NCBI GenBank assembly: GCA_934167735.1
Contig: CAKPLV010000029.1
Span: 1 to 8,767, forward strand
Direction: 5' to 3'
Length of the DNA stretch: 8,767 nucleotides
DNA from: an uncultured Clostridia bacterium
Lineage (GTDB): Bacteria > Bacillota > Clostridia > TANB77 > CAG-508
The translations under genes were made by a program, and so were the position numbers. Under the pieces are notes generated by a model that was given only the letters and a program-made list of their open reading frames with translations, made no database searches and was not told the DNA's origin. Position 1 is the stretch's first letter. Every line of letters begins with the position of its first letter. Positions 1 to 6,076 of this stretch are shown in pieces.

Positions 1-421
1 GATTAACTGAACTTGCATCCATCCAGATTCTTATCTGCTGTCCGTATGGAACATTTATAGTAATATTACTATATGTCATTCCATTACTTCCTTCATCAGG
101 ATAAAAAACGTATTTTCCAGTAATTGCATTTCTTGCAGAATCTAAGACCTGTACAGTAAGTTTTACATCACCTATTCCCTGATCTCCTGCAGGTGATCCA
201 TACAAACCATCTGCTCTTCTCCATCCAAAGTTGATAGAAACCTGTGTTCCATTAATTGTTTTTACTGGTGTAATGTTTTGATTATTAAAAGTAAAACTTC
301 CAACCTCAATTAATCCTGGTTCCCAGGTCTCAACTCCAGCTGCATATGACAAATTAGTACTTGTCACCAGCATAACAATTGCCACTAAGACTCCAAATAA
401 CCGTTTTTTGATTTTCTTCAT
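1..421 (-). CDS. Secreted protein of unknown function, N-terminal part (3' end outside the window)
   Basis: The frame opens with ATG at 419-421 and stays open to the left edge, giving about 140 codons. An AGGAG-type ribosome binding site sits about 7 bases upstream (428-433). The protein begins MKKIKKRLFG, followed by a hydrophobic stretch (about residues 9-23) and an SYA-A cleavage-like site near residue 28, so it is probably a Sec-exported or surface protein. The mature part visible here (ETWEPG, INFGWRRADG, VKLTVQVLDS, ITINVPYGQQIRIW) alternates polar and hydrophobic residues and looks like beta-sandwich repeats. I do not recognise a family. The gene is about 36% G+C and uses CAG, CTG, CGG and ATC freely, unlike the much more AT-rich genes to its right. 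This suggests a different origin. The direction and signal peptide are secure; the function is unknown. Confidence 0.8.
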   Translation of the reverse strand, partial: MKKIKKRLFGVLVAIVMLVTSTNLSYAAGVETWEPGLIEVGSFTFNNQNITPVKTINGTQVSINFGWRRADGLYGSPAGDQGIGDVKLTVQVLDSARNAITGKYVFYPDEGSNGMTYSNITINVPYGQQIRIWMDASSVN

Positions 422-458
422 ATAGTTCTCCTCTCAAGATGCAATCTCTAACTTTTCT

Positions 459-487
459 ATCAGAATTATTTATATTATAATTCTGAT
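459..487. promoter_or_regulatory. Perfect 11-bp inverted repeat upstream of the secreted protein gene, operator-like
   Basis: ATCAGAATTAT (459-469) and ATAATTCTGAT (477-487) are exact inverted copies separated by 7 bases. The half-site centres are 18 bp apart, close to two helical turns. Read toward the gene, the repeat is not followed by a T run, so it is a poor terminator. It overlaps the candidate -10 elements, as a repressor operator would. A leader RNA hairpin is the alternative. Confidence 0.55.
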
Positions 488-499
488 TATAAAATTCAA
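472..499 (-). promoter_or_regulatory. Candidate promoter of the secreted protein gene
   Basis: On the minus strand TTGAAT (494-499) is followed after 16 bases by TAATAT (472-477). Two exact TATAAT hexamers also occur here: 486-491, without a good -35, and 474-479, only 14 bases from TTGAAT. Which one is used cannot be decided by eye. All lie within or beside the inverted repeat at 459-487. Confidence 0.35.
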
Positions 500-535
500 C
501 ATTTTAAATATAACACATTTTTTTATTTTTCATTC

Positions 536-560
536 AAAAAAGAACTATAAGTAACTCTTT
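536..560 (-). terminator. Probable rho-independent terminator after the anti-sigma gene
   Basis: On the minus strand AAAGAGTTA, a CTTA loop and TAGTTCTTT form a 9-bp stem with two G-T pairs, continuing into a T run (six T at 536-541, partly shared with the stem). It begins two bases after the TAG stop at 562-564. The stem is AT-rich and weak, so some readthrough is possible. Confidence 0.5.
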
Positions 561-561
561 C

Positions 562-1773
562 CTATTTTTTTATCAGCTTAATTTCTATAGGTTCGCTACT
601 ATCCATCAAATTCATGTTAAACTTTAAAACTAATGATTTACAATTATCATTAATAGTTAAATCAAATTTTTGTCTAACATTAATTGTTCCATCATAATTA
701 TATTTTATACTCTTATCTTCTATTGAATTTTTTAATGGATAATATTTGTTTCCATTTTCATCTTCTAAATAAATTTCAGAAACAACTTTGACACCATTTT
801 TAATAAGTTGATTATACCATGTTTTAAAATTCTCTTTATTCAATTCTTGAGTGGCTTTTCCATCAATATCACTATAAACTGAGTTTGTATTCATTTCTAA
901 TGAAATATTAGTACCTGTATTATAGACAGAGAAATCTGTAACCAAAACATTTGGGTTATTACAAGATTCAACAGTATATATTTCACATTCTCTATTATAA
1001 AATTTTTCAGGAACTTCTAATTCTAAATTCCAGTCTCCATTTGCTATTACTTCTGTTTTATCAGACAATATAAAATTCATCTTAGAAACGCCTATGTTTA
1101 TTATTTTACTTTTTGGAAATTTATCAGTATTTAAGTTATATATTAAATATATATCATTATCATTTCTACTACTAATATAACTTTCTTGTTCAGCCACAAG
1201 ATATTTTTCATTATATTTTCCAAATGTATAATTAAAATTATTTGTTTCACAATACTTATCAAGTCTTTCTTTATCTTCGCAATACAATATATTGTTTTCT
1301 TCATCTGTAATAATCATATCATTTAAATTTATATTTGATATCTTATTAAATAATTCTGTATCTTCAATATGTACTTTAAATGTAAAACTCAAATCATAAT
1401 CATCCATCAAGAAATTCTTTACTTCAATATTTATTCCATTTGATTCTGCTATTTGTTGTGCTGGAACTTCTATATAATCATTCTCTATTGCTTTTTCAAC
1501 ACCTTTACTGTAATTAAATATATTTTTTACTGCTCTTGTTATCTCATCTGCAAATACTATTCCTGTTGTTAAAAACATTGTACAACATGCTGCTGCCACA
1601 AGTATTTTTGTTTTACTACTATTATTAGTTTCCCTTCTTTTAATTTTTACAACATTTCTTTCTGGTAAATTTTTCAAAGTTTCATATATCATTGTATTAT
1701 ATTTATCTGGAATAGAAATATTATTTTTTTCATTATTTAATAATAAATTAATCTGTCTGTCTGTTTTATTCAT
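562..1773 (-). CDS. Membrane-anchored anti-sigma factor candidate, DUF4179-like
   Basis: This 403-residue protein has a charged N-terminal part of about 55 residues, presumably cytoplasmic, then one membrane helix (about 57-75, with a Cys-Cys pair at 63-64) ending in VFA, then a long extracytoplasmic domain. That layout, and the helix followed by ITRAVKNIF, match the DUF4179 proteins encoded beside ECF sigma factors in Bacillota. The second half (about 270-400, TDFSVYNTGTNISLEM onward) is beta-rich and may be a second immunoglobulin-like domain of the DUF5643 kind. The ATG at 1771-1773 overlaps the sigma stop codon as ATGA, so the two are translationally coupled, and an AAAGGAGAA site lies about 10 bases upstream. 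The likely role is to hold the ECF sigma factor at the membrane until an envelope signal arrives. The pairing is inferred from context; the signal and partner are untested. Confidence 0.78.
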   Translation of the reverse strand: MNKTDRQINLLLNNEKNNISIPDKYNTMIYETLKNLPERNVVKIKRRETNNSSKTKILVAAACCTMFLTTGIVFADEITRAVKNIFNYSKGVEKAIENDYIEVPAQQIAESNGINIEVKNFLMDDYDLSFTFKVHIEDTELFNKISNINLNDMIITDEENNILYCEDKERLDKYCETNNFNYTFGKYNEKYLVAEQESYISSRNDNDIYLIYNLNTDKFPKSKIINIGVSKMNFILSDKTEVIANGDWNLELEVPEKFYNRECEIYTVESCNNPNVLVTDFSVYNTGTNISLEMNTNSVYSDIDGKATQELNKENFKTWYNQLIKNGVKVVSEIYLEDENGNKYYPLKNSIEDKSIKYNYDGTINVRQKFDLTINDNCKSLVLKFNMNLMDSSEPIEIKLIKK

Positions 1774-2309
1774 ACTTTTAATTCTCCTTTGTCCATTTTT
1801 AAGATTTTCTCCCTTGCTCTTGATAATTTTGATCTTATTGTGCCATCTTTCATATTTAATATTTTAGAAATTTCCTTAGTTGTATAACCATGTTCATAAT
1901 GCAGTAATATTATCAATCTCTCCTCATATGTTAAATTTTTCATTACACTTTCCAGTTCCATCGTCGAATTTGTTACTGGTTCTGCTATCAAATAATTTTC
2001 ATATCCATGTTCTTCAAAGGAGACTGTTTCGATTATACTTTTCTTTCTAAATACATCATTACATTTATTTATCAATATTCGTATCATCCAACCTTTAAAA
2101 CTTGATATTTCTTTTAGTTTATTAATTGACGAATACATCGCAAGTATTGTTTCTTGTACAATATCACATATATCGTCATCTGATAAACCTATTCTTGCTC
2201 TTGCGATTCTATATAAATCATCTTTATAATATATTATTAGTTTTCCAAATGCTTCATTATTTCCATCTCTTGCTTCTTTTACTAGCTTATCTATATCTTT
2301 TTGTTTCAA
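1770..2309 (-). CDS. RNA polymerase sigma factor, ECF subfamily
   Basis: The protein has 179 residues, typical for an ECF sigma factor. Region 2 spans about 20-90 (core-binding and -10-recognition helices, including DICDIVQETILAMYSS and FKGWMIRILINKC). Region 4 spans about 122-172, with a helix-turn-helix around TTKEISKILNMKDGTIRSKL at 143-162. There is no region 3, as expected. The start is TTG at 2307-2309: the strong site AAAGGAGG (2320-2327) lies 10 bases before it, and the next in-frame Met is near residue 58, inside region 2. The 3' end overlaps the anti-sigma gene by four bases (ATGA, stop TGA). It should direct RNA polymerase to a small set of stress or envelope genes, and such factors often drive their own operon. 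Family assignment is firm; the regulon is unknown. Confidence 0.93.
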   Translation of the reverse strand: MKQKDIDKLVKEARDGNNEAFGKLIIYYKDDLYRIARARIGLSDDDICDIVQETILAMYSSINKLKEISSFKGWMIRILINKCNDVFRKKSIIETVSFEEHGYENYLIAEPVTNSTMELESVMKNLTYEERLIILLHYEHGYTTKEISKILNMKDGTIRSKLSRAREKILKMDKGELKV

Positions 2310-2319
2310 TAGTATTTCT

Positions 2320-2327
2320 CCTCCTTT
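2320..2327 (-). promoter_or_regulatory. Ribosome binding site that fixes the TTG start of the sigma gene
   Basis: AAAGGAGG, continuing as AAAGGAGGAG, lies 8 to 10 bases upstream of TTG at 2307-2309. No ATG in this frame lies near it, so the non-ATG start is the only one consistent with a complete sigma region 2. Confidence 0.8.
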
Positions 2328-2345
2328 GTCTAAAAATTATTCCTT

Positions 2346-2383
2346 ACCTAATATAGGTCTAAAAAAACATCATTTTTGTTGCA
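2346..2383 (-). promoter_or_regulatory. Possible regulatory region of the sigma/anti-sigma operon
   Basis: On the minus strand TGCAAC followed by five A (from 2383 leftward) resembles an ECF -35 element with its AAC core. Sixteen bases later comes TAGACC rather than the usual CGTC-type -10. A 13-base palindrome ACCTA-TAT-TAGGT (2346-2358) follows. The 9-mer TTTTTAGAC occurs at 2357-2365 and again at 2328-2336, 29 bases apart. The parts are real; their function is a guess. Confidence 0.25.
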
Positions 2384-2421
2384 TTTTTATCTATAGAATA
2401 ATTTATTTTATCATTTTTTAT

Positions 2422-2453
2422 AAAAAAAATAGTAGCTTTGATTACTACTATTT
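2422..2453 (-). terminator. Rho-independent terminator of the XRE regulator gene
   Basis: On the minus strand AAATAGTAG (2445-2453), a 9-base loop and CTACTATTT (2427-2435) form a perfect 9-bp stem that runs into eight T (2422-2429). The TAG stop codon at 2448-2450 lies inside the first arm, so coding and termination signals overlap. Confidence 0.85.
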
Positions 2454-2789
2454 CTTAGATATTAAAAATCCTTTTATTGTATTTATAAATTTAAAGTACA
2501 TCTTTAATTCATCTTTTGAACTTTTGTCAAGAAAATTATCAATTATGTTTCTTATACTTAAAATCTTTGTTTCACTATCTCCATATAATATATAATCTGT
2601 AGTTACTCCTGTTGCTGAACTAATTTTGTTTAATCCTTTTATACTTATTAGGATTTCTCCTCTTTCTAATTTTCCAAGATTATTTTCAGATATTCCACAT
2701 CTTTCTGCAAATGCTTGTCTTGTTTCTTTATACATCTTTTCTCTTATTTCTCTAACTCGTACACCAATTTCTATTTTATCTAATGTCAT
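2448..2789 (-). CDS. XRE-family helix-turn-helix transcriptional regulator
   Basis: The protein has 113 residues from the chosen start. Residues 8-70 form a Cro/cI-type domain (IGVRVREIREKMYKETRQAF, then ISENNLGKLERGEILISIKG and a VTTDYILYG ending), so it should bind an operator as a dimer. The tail (about 73-113, ILSIRNIIDNFLDKSSKDEL onward) is predicted helical and may mediate dimer formation or sensing. The frame is open further upstream to an ATG at 2862-2864. The ATG at 2787-2789 is preferred because GGAGG stands 8 bases before it and the next residues match the usual N-terminus of the family. The gene has its own promoter and terminator. The target is unknown; its own promoter or the adjacent peptidase gene are plausible. 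Such regulators are common in prophages and mobile elements, but also in ordinary chromosomes. Confidence 0.9.
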   Translation of the reverse strand: MTLDKIEIGVRVREIREKMYKETRQAFAERCGISENNLGKLERGEILISIKGLNKISSATGVTTDYILYGDSETKILSIRNIIDNFLDKSSKDELKMYFKFINTIKGFLISKK

Positions 2790-2797
2790 TCTCTGCG

Positions 2798-2802
2798 CCT
2801 CC
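2798..2802 (-). promoter_or_regulatory. Ribosome binding site that fixes the XRE start
   Basis: GGAGG lies 8 bases before ATG at 2787-2789. The longer open frame has no comparable site and would add 25 residues (starting MICIIPINEY) unlike the family. Confidence 0.7.
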
Positions 2803-2896
2803 ATATCACCATTGTTCTTATTACGATATATTCTATATTCATTTATAGGAATAATACATATCAAAACATAGGTGAATTATTTTCCTCTTTAAGAAT

Positions 2897-2926
2897 AGTA
2901 TATCAGTTTTATTAGTGTTTATTCAA
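2897..2926 (-). promoter_or_regulatory. Promoter of the XRE regulator gene
   Basis: On the minus strand TTGAAT (2921-2926), an 18-base spacer and TATACT (2897-2902) form a sigma-A-type promoter. TG precedes the -10 by one base, making it an extended -10. Transcription would start near 2890, leaving a leader of about 100 bases. The -35 touches the terminator of the preceding gene. Confidence 0.6.
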
Positions 2927-2959
2927 AACAAAAGGAGAATATACAAAATACTCCCCTTT
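2925..2959 (-). terminator. Rho-independent terminator of the M23 peptidase gene
   Basis: On the minus strand AAAGGGGAGTA (2949-2959), a 7-base loop and TATTCTCCTTT (2931-2941) form an 11-bp stem with two G-T pairs, followed by TGTTTTG. The TAA stop at 2958-2960 overlaps the base of the stem. The short T run makes it moderate in strength. Confidence 0.65.
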
Positions 2960-3614
2960 ATTTATATCTATTAACAGTTCTAGCTACATATCCAACTCTA
3001 TTTGTAGCAATCGCTCTAACTTTATCCCATACATATCCATCAGCATTTGCAACATCTTTTTGTAGTATTTCAACAGTAGTATTTGCTTTATATAAATGTG
3101 CTTTTCCTTTTAATGATGGTTCTTCTCTTATATTTGTGTTTACAGCAAATTTCATTGTTTCTTTATCAATTTGATAATCATTACTATCATATTCTCCTAC
3201 AACATTTGGTATTCCCATATATTCTGACGCATTTATTTTTCTTAATACTTTTCCATTTGAAAATTCTCTTATTTCAACATGTGTATGAACTCCTGTTGCA
3301 TTCCCCGATTTTCCCATTAATCCTACAACTGTTGTATATTTAACATTTTGACCAACTTTTACATATATTTTTGATAAGTGAGCTAAATAAATTCTATTTT
3401 CTGAGTTATTTTCTTTAATTCTTACATAGTTTCCAAATCCACCATTATCATATCCTGCTCTTTCTACAATTCCATTACAAATAGAATATACTTTTGTTGA
3501 AGTAATTCCAACCAAATCTGTCCCTTCATGCTTGCCAGACTTCCATAATGTTCCTTTTCGACCATATTCACATGTCAATTTGAATTTTCCTGTGAATGGT
3601 ATTTTTGTTGGCAT
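2958..3614 (-). CDS. M23 (LytM-type) peptidase with C-terminal SH3-like domain, endolysin-like
   Basis: The 218-residue protein has an M23 metallopeptidase domain at about 10-125. The zinc ligands are visible: H29 and D33 in HEGTD, and H112 in HTH (110-112). H79 in LAHLS and H110 are the expected catalytic histidines. GKSGNATGVHTHVEI matches the family signature. Residues about 155-218 (NTNIREEPSLKGKAHLYKAN through WDKV and GYVARTV) form a bacterial SH3-like cell-wall-binding domain. M23 enzymes cut peptide cross-links in peptidoglycan. There is no signal peptide or membrane helix: the N-terminus is MPTKIPFTGKFKL. A lytic enzyme released through a holin, as in phages, is therefore more likely than a secreted host autolysin, although no holin is visible. 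The ATG at 3612-3614 is fixed by AGGAGGG 6 bases upstream. It lies 3' of tRNA-Arg and ends in its own terminator. Confidence 0.9.
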   Translation of the reverse strand: MPTKIPFTGKFKLTCEYGRKGTLWKSGKHEGTDLVGITSTKVYSICNGIVERAGYDNGGFGNYVRIKENNSENRIYLAHLSKIYVKVGQNVKYTTVVGLMGKSGNATGVHTHVEIREFSNGKVLRKINASEYMGIPNVVGEYDSNDYQIDKETMKFAVNTNIREEPSLKGKAHLYKANTTVEILQKDVANADGYVWDKVRAIATNRVGYVARTVNRYK

Positions 3615-3638
3615 ATTGATCCCTCCTATTTATAATAT

Positions 3639-3644
3639 ATTATA
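3639..3644 (-). promoter_or_regulatory. Possible -10 element of the M23 peptidase gene
   Basis: A perfect TATAAT lies on the minus strand between the tRNA terminator and the gene. The best upstream match, TTACAC at 18 bases, is a poor -35. Transcription would start near 3632, a few bases before the ribosome binding site (3621-3627). Confidence 0.35.
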
Positions 3645-3675
3645 TTCATTTGGGAATATTTAGTGTAATAAAATC

Positions 3676-3709
3676 AAAAAAAATACTTATGCTATTAACA
3701 TAAGTATTT
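3676..3709 (-). terminator. Rho-independent terminator after tRNA-Arg
   Basis: On the minus strand AAATACTTATG (3699-3709), a 7-base loop and CATAAGTATTT (3681-3691) form a perfect 11-bp stem that runs into eight T (3676-3683). It starts 9 bases after the encoded CCA end and separates the tRNA from the peptidase gene. Confidence 0.9.
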
Positions 3710-3718
3710 ATACCGTTA

Positions 3719-3795
<77 letters not shown>

Positions 3796-3812
3796 AAATT
3801 CGTTACCTGATT

Positions 3813-3841
3813 ATAATAACACATTTTATAATAAAAGTCAA
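3813..3841 (-). promoter_or_regulatory. Promoter of tRNA-Arg
   Basis: On the minus strand TTGACT (3836-3841), a 17-base spacer and TATTAT (3813-3818) form a near-consensus sigma-A promoter. The predicted start near 3806 is about 11 bases before the mature 5' end at 3795. Confidence 0.8.
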
Positions 3842-3868
3842 CATTTAATCGTAATATTTTTTATTTTT

Positions 3869-4810
3869 TTATACCCCTAATAATTTTACTTCAACATTGT
3901 ACATTTTATATTTTTGTGTTTCATTATCTATTTTAAATTCAATTAATGTATTTTCTAATGTTTCTTTATTTTGTCTAAGATCTGTTGTGAAATATAATTT
4001 TATTTGGCTTAATTCTAATTTATTTCTAACAATTTCTCTAAATACTTCAGCTGTGTGTTTATCATCTTCACATACTAAAATTAATTGAGGTAATGTTGAA
4101 TATCCAGAATCTCCTGGTACAAAATTATCATAGAAATCTTTATACATTTTCATTTTATCTACTAATTTCTTTTGCCAATCTTCTTCTCTTCTAACAACTT
4201 CAAACAAAAATGTGATTGCTTTATTATTTTTTGTTAATCTAACAGATCCACCTGTTGCTTTAAATGTTTTTCCAGCTGTTTTTGCTAGCAATGCTGGTTT
4301 AACAACATAACTTTCTAGTGCTTTAACTTTTCTTAAATATGCAATCAAAGTTTGATTTCCTGCTAATCTCTTTTTTATCATTGCAACTGGTTTTACATTA
4401 TCTGATTGTTGCCATTTGCAGTCTATTTCTCTTGATGTTAATAAATATTTTCCCATTTTTTCTAGACAATATATTCTATATATTCCTTTTCCTTCTTCTG
4501 AAGTAAAATAATATCTTGTTAATATTTTTGATTTTACTAATTGCTCTAATTTTGTATTTAATTTATCTTGTGTTTTTGGATCATATCCTTTATATACTAA
4601 CATTTGATATAATTGTCTTGATGTTATGAATTCAAATTCATTAACCAATTCTAATATTGCAAAATGAATATCTGTTATATGTCCTATATTTATTTTGTGC
4701 ATAATTTGATTCATTGAAACATATCCATCTTTTCCGTCAAATGTTTTTATTTCACCTTCTCTTATTGCAAATGGTGATACTTCTGCTTTGATTTGGTTAT
4801 CTTCAACCAT
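3869..4810 (-). CDS. Winged-helix protein resembling Replic_Relax-type plasmid/conjugative-element proteins
   Basis: The 313-residue protein is soluble and lacks a signal peptide. Residues about 45-125 look like a winged helix: DIHFAILELVNEFEFITSRQ, LYQML, a second helix with KLEQLVKSKILTR, then a beta wing and IYRIYCLEKMGKYLL. Residues about 140-280 form an alpha/beta domain with a hydrophobic strand, AITFLFEVVRREE (198-210), a lysine-rich helix (KKLVDKMKMYKDFY) and a second strand, PQLILVCEDD. This order matches my recollection of the Replic_Relax family of plasmids and integrative elements, where the strand usually reads close to FEVDRG; here it is divergent. It could be a DNA-binding replication or mobilisation accessory, or a transcription regulator. 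The ATG at 4808-4810 has AAGGAGGG 6 bases upstream. It lies 23 bp after the S1-domain gene, probably in the same transcript. No terminator hairpin follows it. Winged helix likely; family tentative; function unknown. Confidence 0.6.
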   Translation of the reverse strand: MVEDNQIKAEVSPFAIREGEIKTFDGKDGYVSMNQIMHKINIGHITDIHFAILELVNEFEFITSRQLYQMLVYKGYDPKTQDKLNTKLEQLVKSKILTRYYFTSEEGKGIYRIYCLEKMGKYLLTSREIDCKWQQSDNVKPVAMIKKRLAGNQTLIAYLRKVKALESYVVKPALLAKTAGKTFKATGGSVRLTKNNKAITFLFEVVRREEDWQKKLVDKMKMYKDFYDNFVPGDSGYSTLPQLILVCEDDKHTAEVFREIVRNKLELSQIKLYFTTDLRQNKETLENTLIEFKIDNETQKYKMYNVEVKLLGV

Positions 4811-4833
4811 ATCAATCCCTCCTTATAATTTAT

Positions 4834-5289
4834 TTAAACTATAACTAGCTTTACTTTCTTCTTATCTGGAATTATTTTTCTTATGCATACATCTACTGGT
4901 TGACCATATTTTAAATTTTCTGTATATTCTGTCATTCCTACTAAATTAGGAGTTAATTCTATAAAAACTCCATTCTTATTTTTTTCAGCATCTCTAACAA
5001 TTCCTTTGACAGTCATTCCTTCTTTAAAATTATTTATATTTTCTTCCCATGTACCTAAACAATCTTTATATGATAAATTAATTTTTCCAGTTATTTTGTT
5101 TATTGATTTTACCATACATTTTATTTCTTGTCCAATTTTTACTCTTTCTTCTGGAGATTTTATTCTGACTACAGAAAGATCTTCTATGTAAGCTAAGCCT
5201 ACAGGTCCATCTTTTAGCTCTATAAATGCTCCATATGGCTTTATTCCTGTTACTTTTCCTTCTACTATTTGACCTTCAGAAATTTTCAT
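4834..5289 (-). CDS. RNA-binding protein with two S1 domains
   Basis: The protein has 151 residues. The first S1 (OB-fold) domain spans about 5-75: GQIVEGKVTGIKPYGAFIEL, then GPVGLAYIEDLS and VKIGQEIKCMVKSINKITGK, ending INLSYK. The second, more divergent domain spans about 89-151 (GMTVKGIVRDAEKNKNGVFI, LVGMTEY, GQPVDVCIRKI). It lacks the catalytic parts of PNPase or RNase R and the many repeats of ribosomal protein S1. It is closest in layout to small S1 proteins such as general stress protein 13 of Bacillus, which has a single S1 domain. A role in RNA binding or on the ribosome is expected. ATG at 5287-5289 follows AAAGGAG. A clear promoter precedes it, and the Replic_Relax-like gene follows after 23 bp. 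Confidence 0.88.
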   Translation of the reverse strand: MKISEGQIVEGKVTGIKPYGAFIELKDGPVGLAYIEDLSVVRIKSPEERVKIGQEIKCMVKSINKITGKINLSYKDCLGTWEENINNFKEGMTVKGIVRDAEKNKNGVFIELTPNLVGMTEYTENLKYGQPVDVCIRKIIPDKKKVKLVIV

Positions 5290-5324
5290 TTGTTTCTTTC
5301 TCCTTTATCTTATGTTTTAGTTGT

Positions 5325-5353
5325 ATTATATATGTGTTTTTATTTTTTTTCAA
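5325..5353 (-). promoter_or_regulatory. Promoter of the S1-domain gene and its downstream partner
   Basis: On the minus strand TTGAAA (5348-5353), a 17-base spacer and a perfect TATAAT (5325-5330) form a strong sigma-A promoter. The -35 directly follows the TAG stop of the rluB-like gene. No terminator hairpin lies between, so readthrough from the rlu operon is also possible. Confidence 0.75.
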
Positions 5354-6070
5354 CTATTTTATTATTTCTTTTACTTCTTTTTCAGTTAAATATCTCCATT
5401 TTCCTAGTTCTATGTCTTTTACACATATATTTCCAATTTTACTTCTATGTAATGCTAATACTTTTCTTCCAACAGCTTCACACATTTTTCTAACTTGTCT
5501 ATTTTTTCCTTCATGAATCTTTATTTCTAATCTTGATATATTTTTTTCAGAATCTGTTTTTAATATCTTAACTTTTGCTGGTTTTGTAATATATCCATCA
5601 ATTTCAACACCTTTTGAAAGTTTTTCTACTTCATCATTTGTTATAATTCCTTTTAGTGTTACCGTATATGTTTTTTCTATTTCATGTTTTGGATGTGTTA
5701 CTTTATAAACAAAGTCTCCATCATTTGTTAAGATTAATGCTCCTGATGTATACATATCTAATCTTCCTACAGGAACTATTCTTTCTTTAACTTTTACCAA
5801 GTCTAGTACTGTATCACGGTCAAATTGATCATTTACTGTTGTTACATATCCAATTGGTTTATTTAATAATATGTAAATCATTTTTTTATTATTCTTTACT
5901 TCTTTATCTTCAAAGCAAACTTTGTCTTTTTGTGGATTAATTTTTACACCAAGTTGTGTTATTACTTCATTATTTACTTTCACTTTTCCTTGAATAATGA
6001 ATTCTTCACATTTTCTTCTTGATGCAACTCCACAGTCTGCTAAATATTTTTGTAATCTTATTTCTTCCAA
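5354..6070 (-). CDS. rluB: 23S rRNA pseudouridine synthase, RluB/RsuA family
   Basis: From the chosen start the protein has 238 residues, normal for the family. An S4 RNA-binding domain (about 5-50) contains RLQKYLADCGVASRRKCEEF. The catalytic domain has LLNKPIGYVTT (68-78), the active-site motif GRLD with D105 (102-105), TSGALILTNDG, and the C-terminal motif HEGKNRQVRKM (186-196). Enzymes of this family convert one uridine in large-subunit rRNA to pseudouridine; RluB acts in the peptidyl-transferase region. TTG at 6068-6070 is the start: AAAGGAG lies 6 bases upstream and the S4 domain begins at once. The frame stays open to an ATG at 6197-6199 inside the end of the rluD-like gene. That would add 43 unlikely residues crossing a hairpin, without a ribosome site. 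Family is firm; RluB rather than another RsuA-family member is probable. Confidence 0.9.
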   Translation of the reverse strand: MEEIRLQKYLADCGVASRRKCEEFIIQGKVKVNNEVITQLGVKINPQKDKVCFEDKEVKNNKKMIYILLNKPIGYVTTVNDQFDRDTVLDLVKVKERIVPVGRLDMYTSGALILTNDGDFVYKVTHPKHEIEKTYTVTLKGIITNDEVEKLSKGVEIDGYITKPAKVKILKTDSEKNISRLEIKIHEGKNRQVRKMCEAVGRKVLALHRSKIGNICVKDIELGKWRYLTEKEVKEIIK

Positions 6071-6076
6071 TTTATT

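Noticed and set aside
2790..2864. Longer N-terminus for the XRE regulator starting at ATG 2862-2864
   Set aside because: No ribosome site, and the extra 25 residues do not resemble the family. GGAGG 8 bases before ATG 2787-2789 is decisive.
2790..2896. Riboswitch or small RNA in the roughly 100-base leader of the XRE gene
   Set aside because: No recognisable aptamer motif, T-box or strong stem. It is only AT-rich leader.
4834..5289. Ribosomal protein S1 (rpsA) or PNPase fragment
   Set aside because: Only two S1 domains, a natural start with its own promoter and ribosome site, and a normal stop. It is a complete small S1 protein, not a fragment.
5290..5353. Terminator between the rluB-like and S1-domain genes
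   Set aside because: Only A/T runs are present, with no inverted repeat. The region is a promoter instead.
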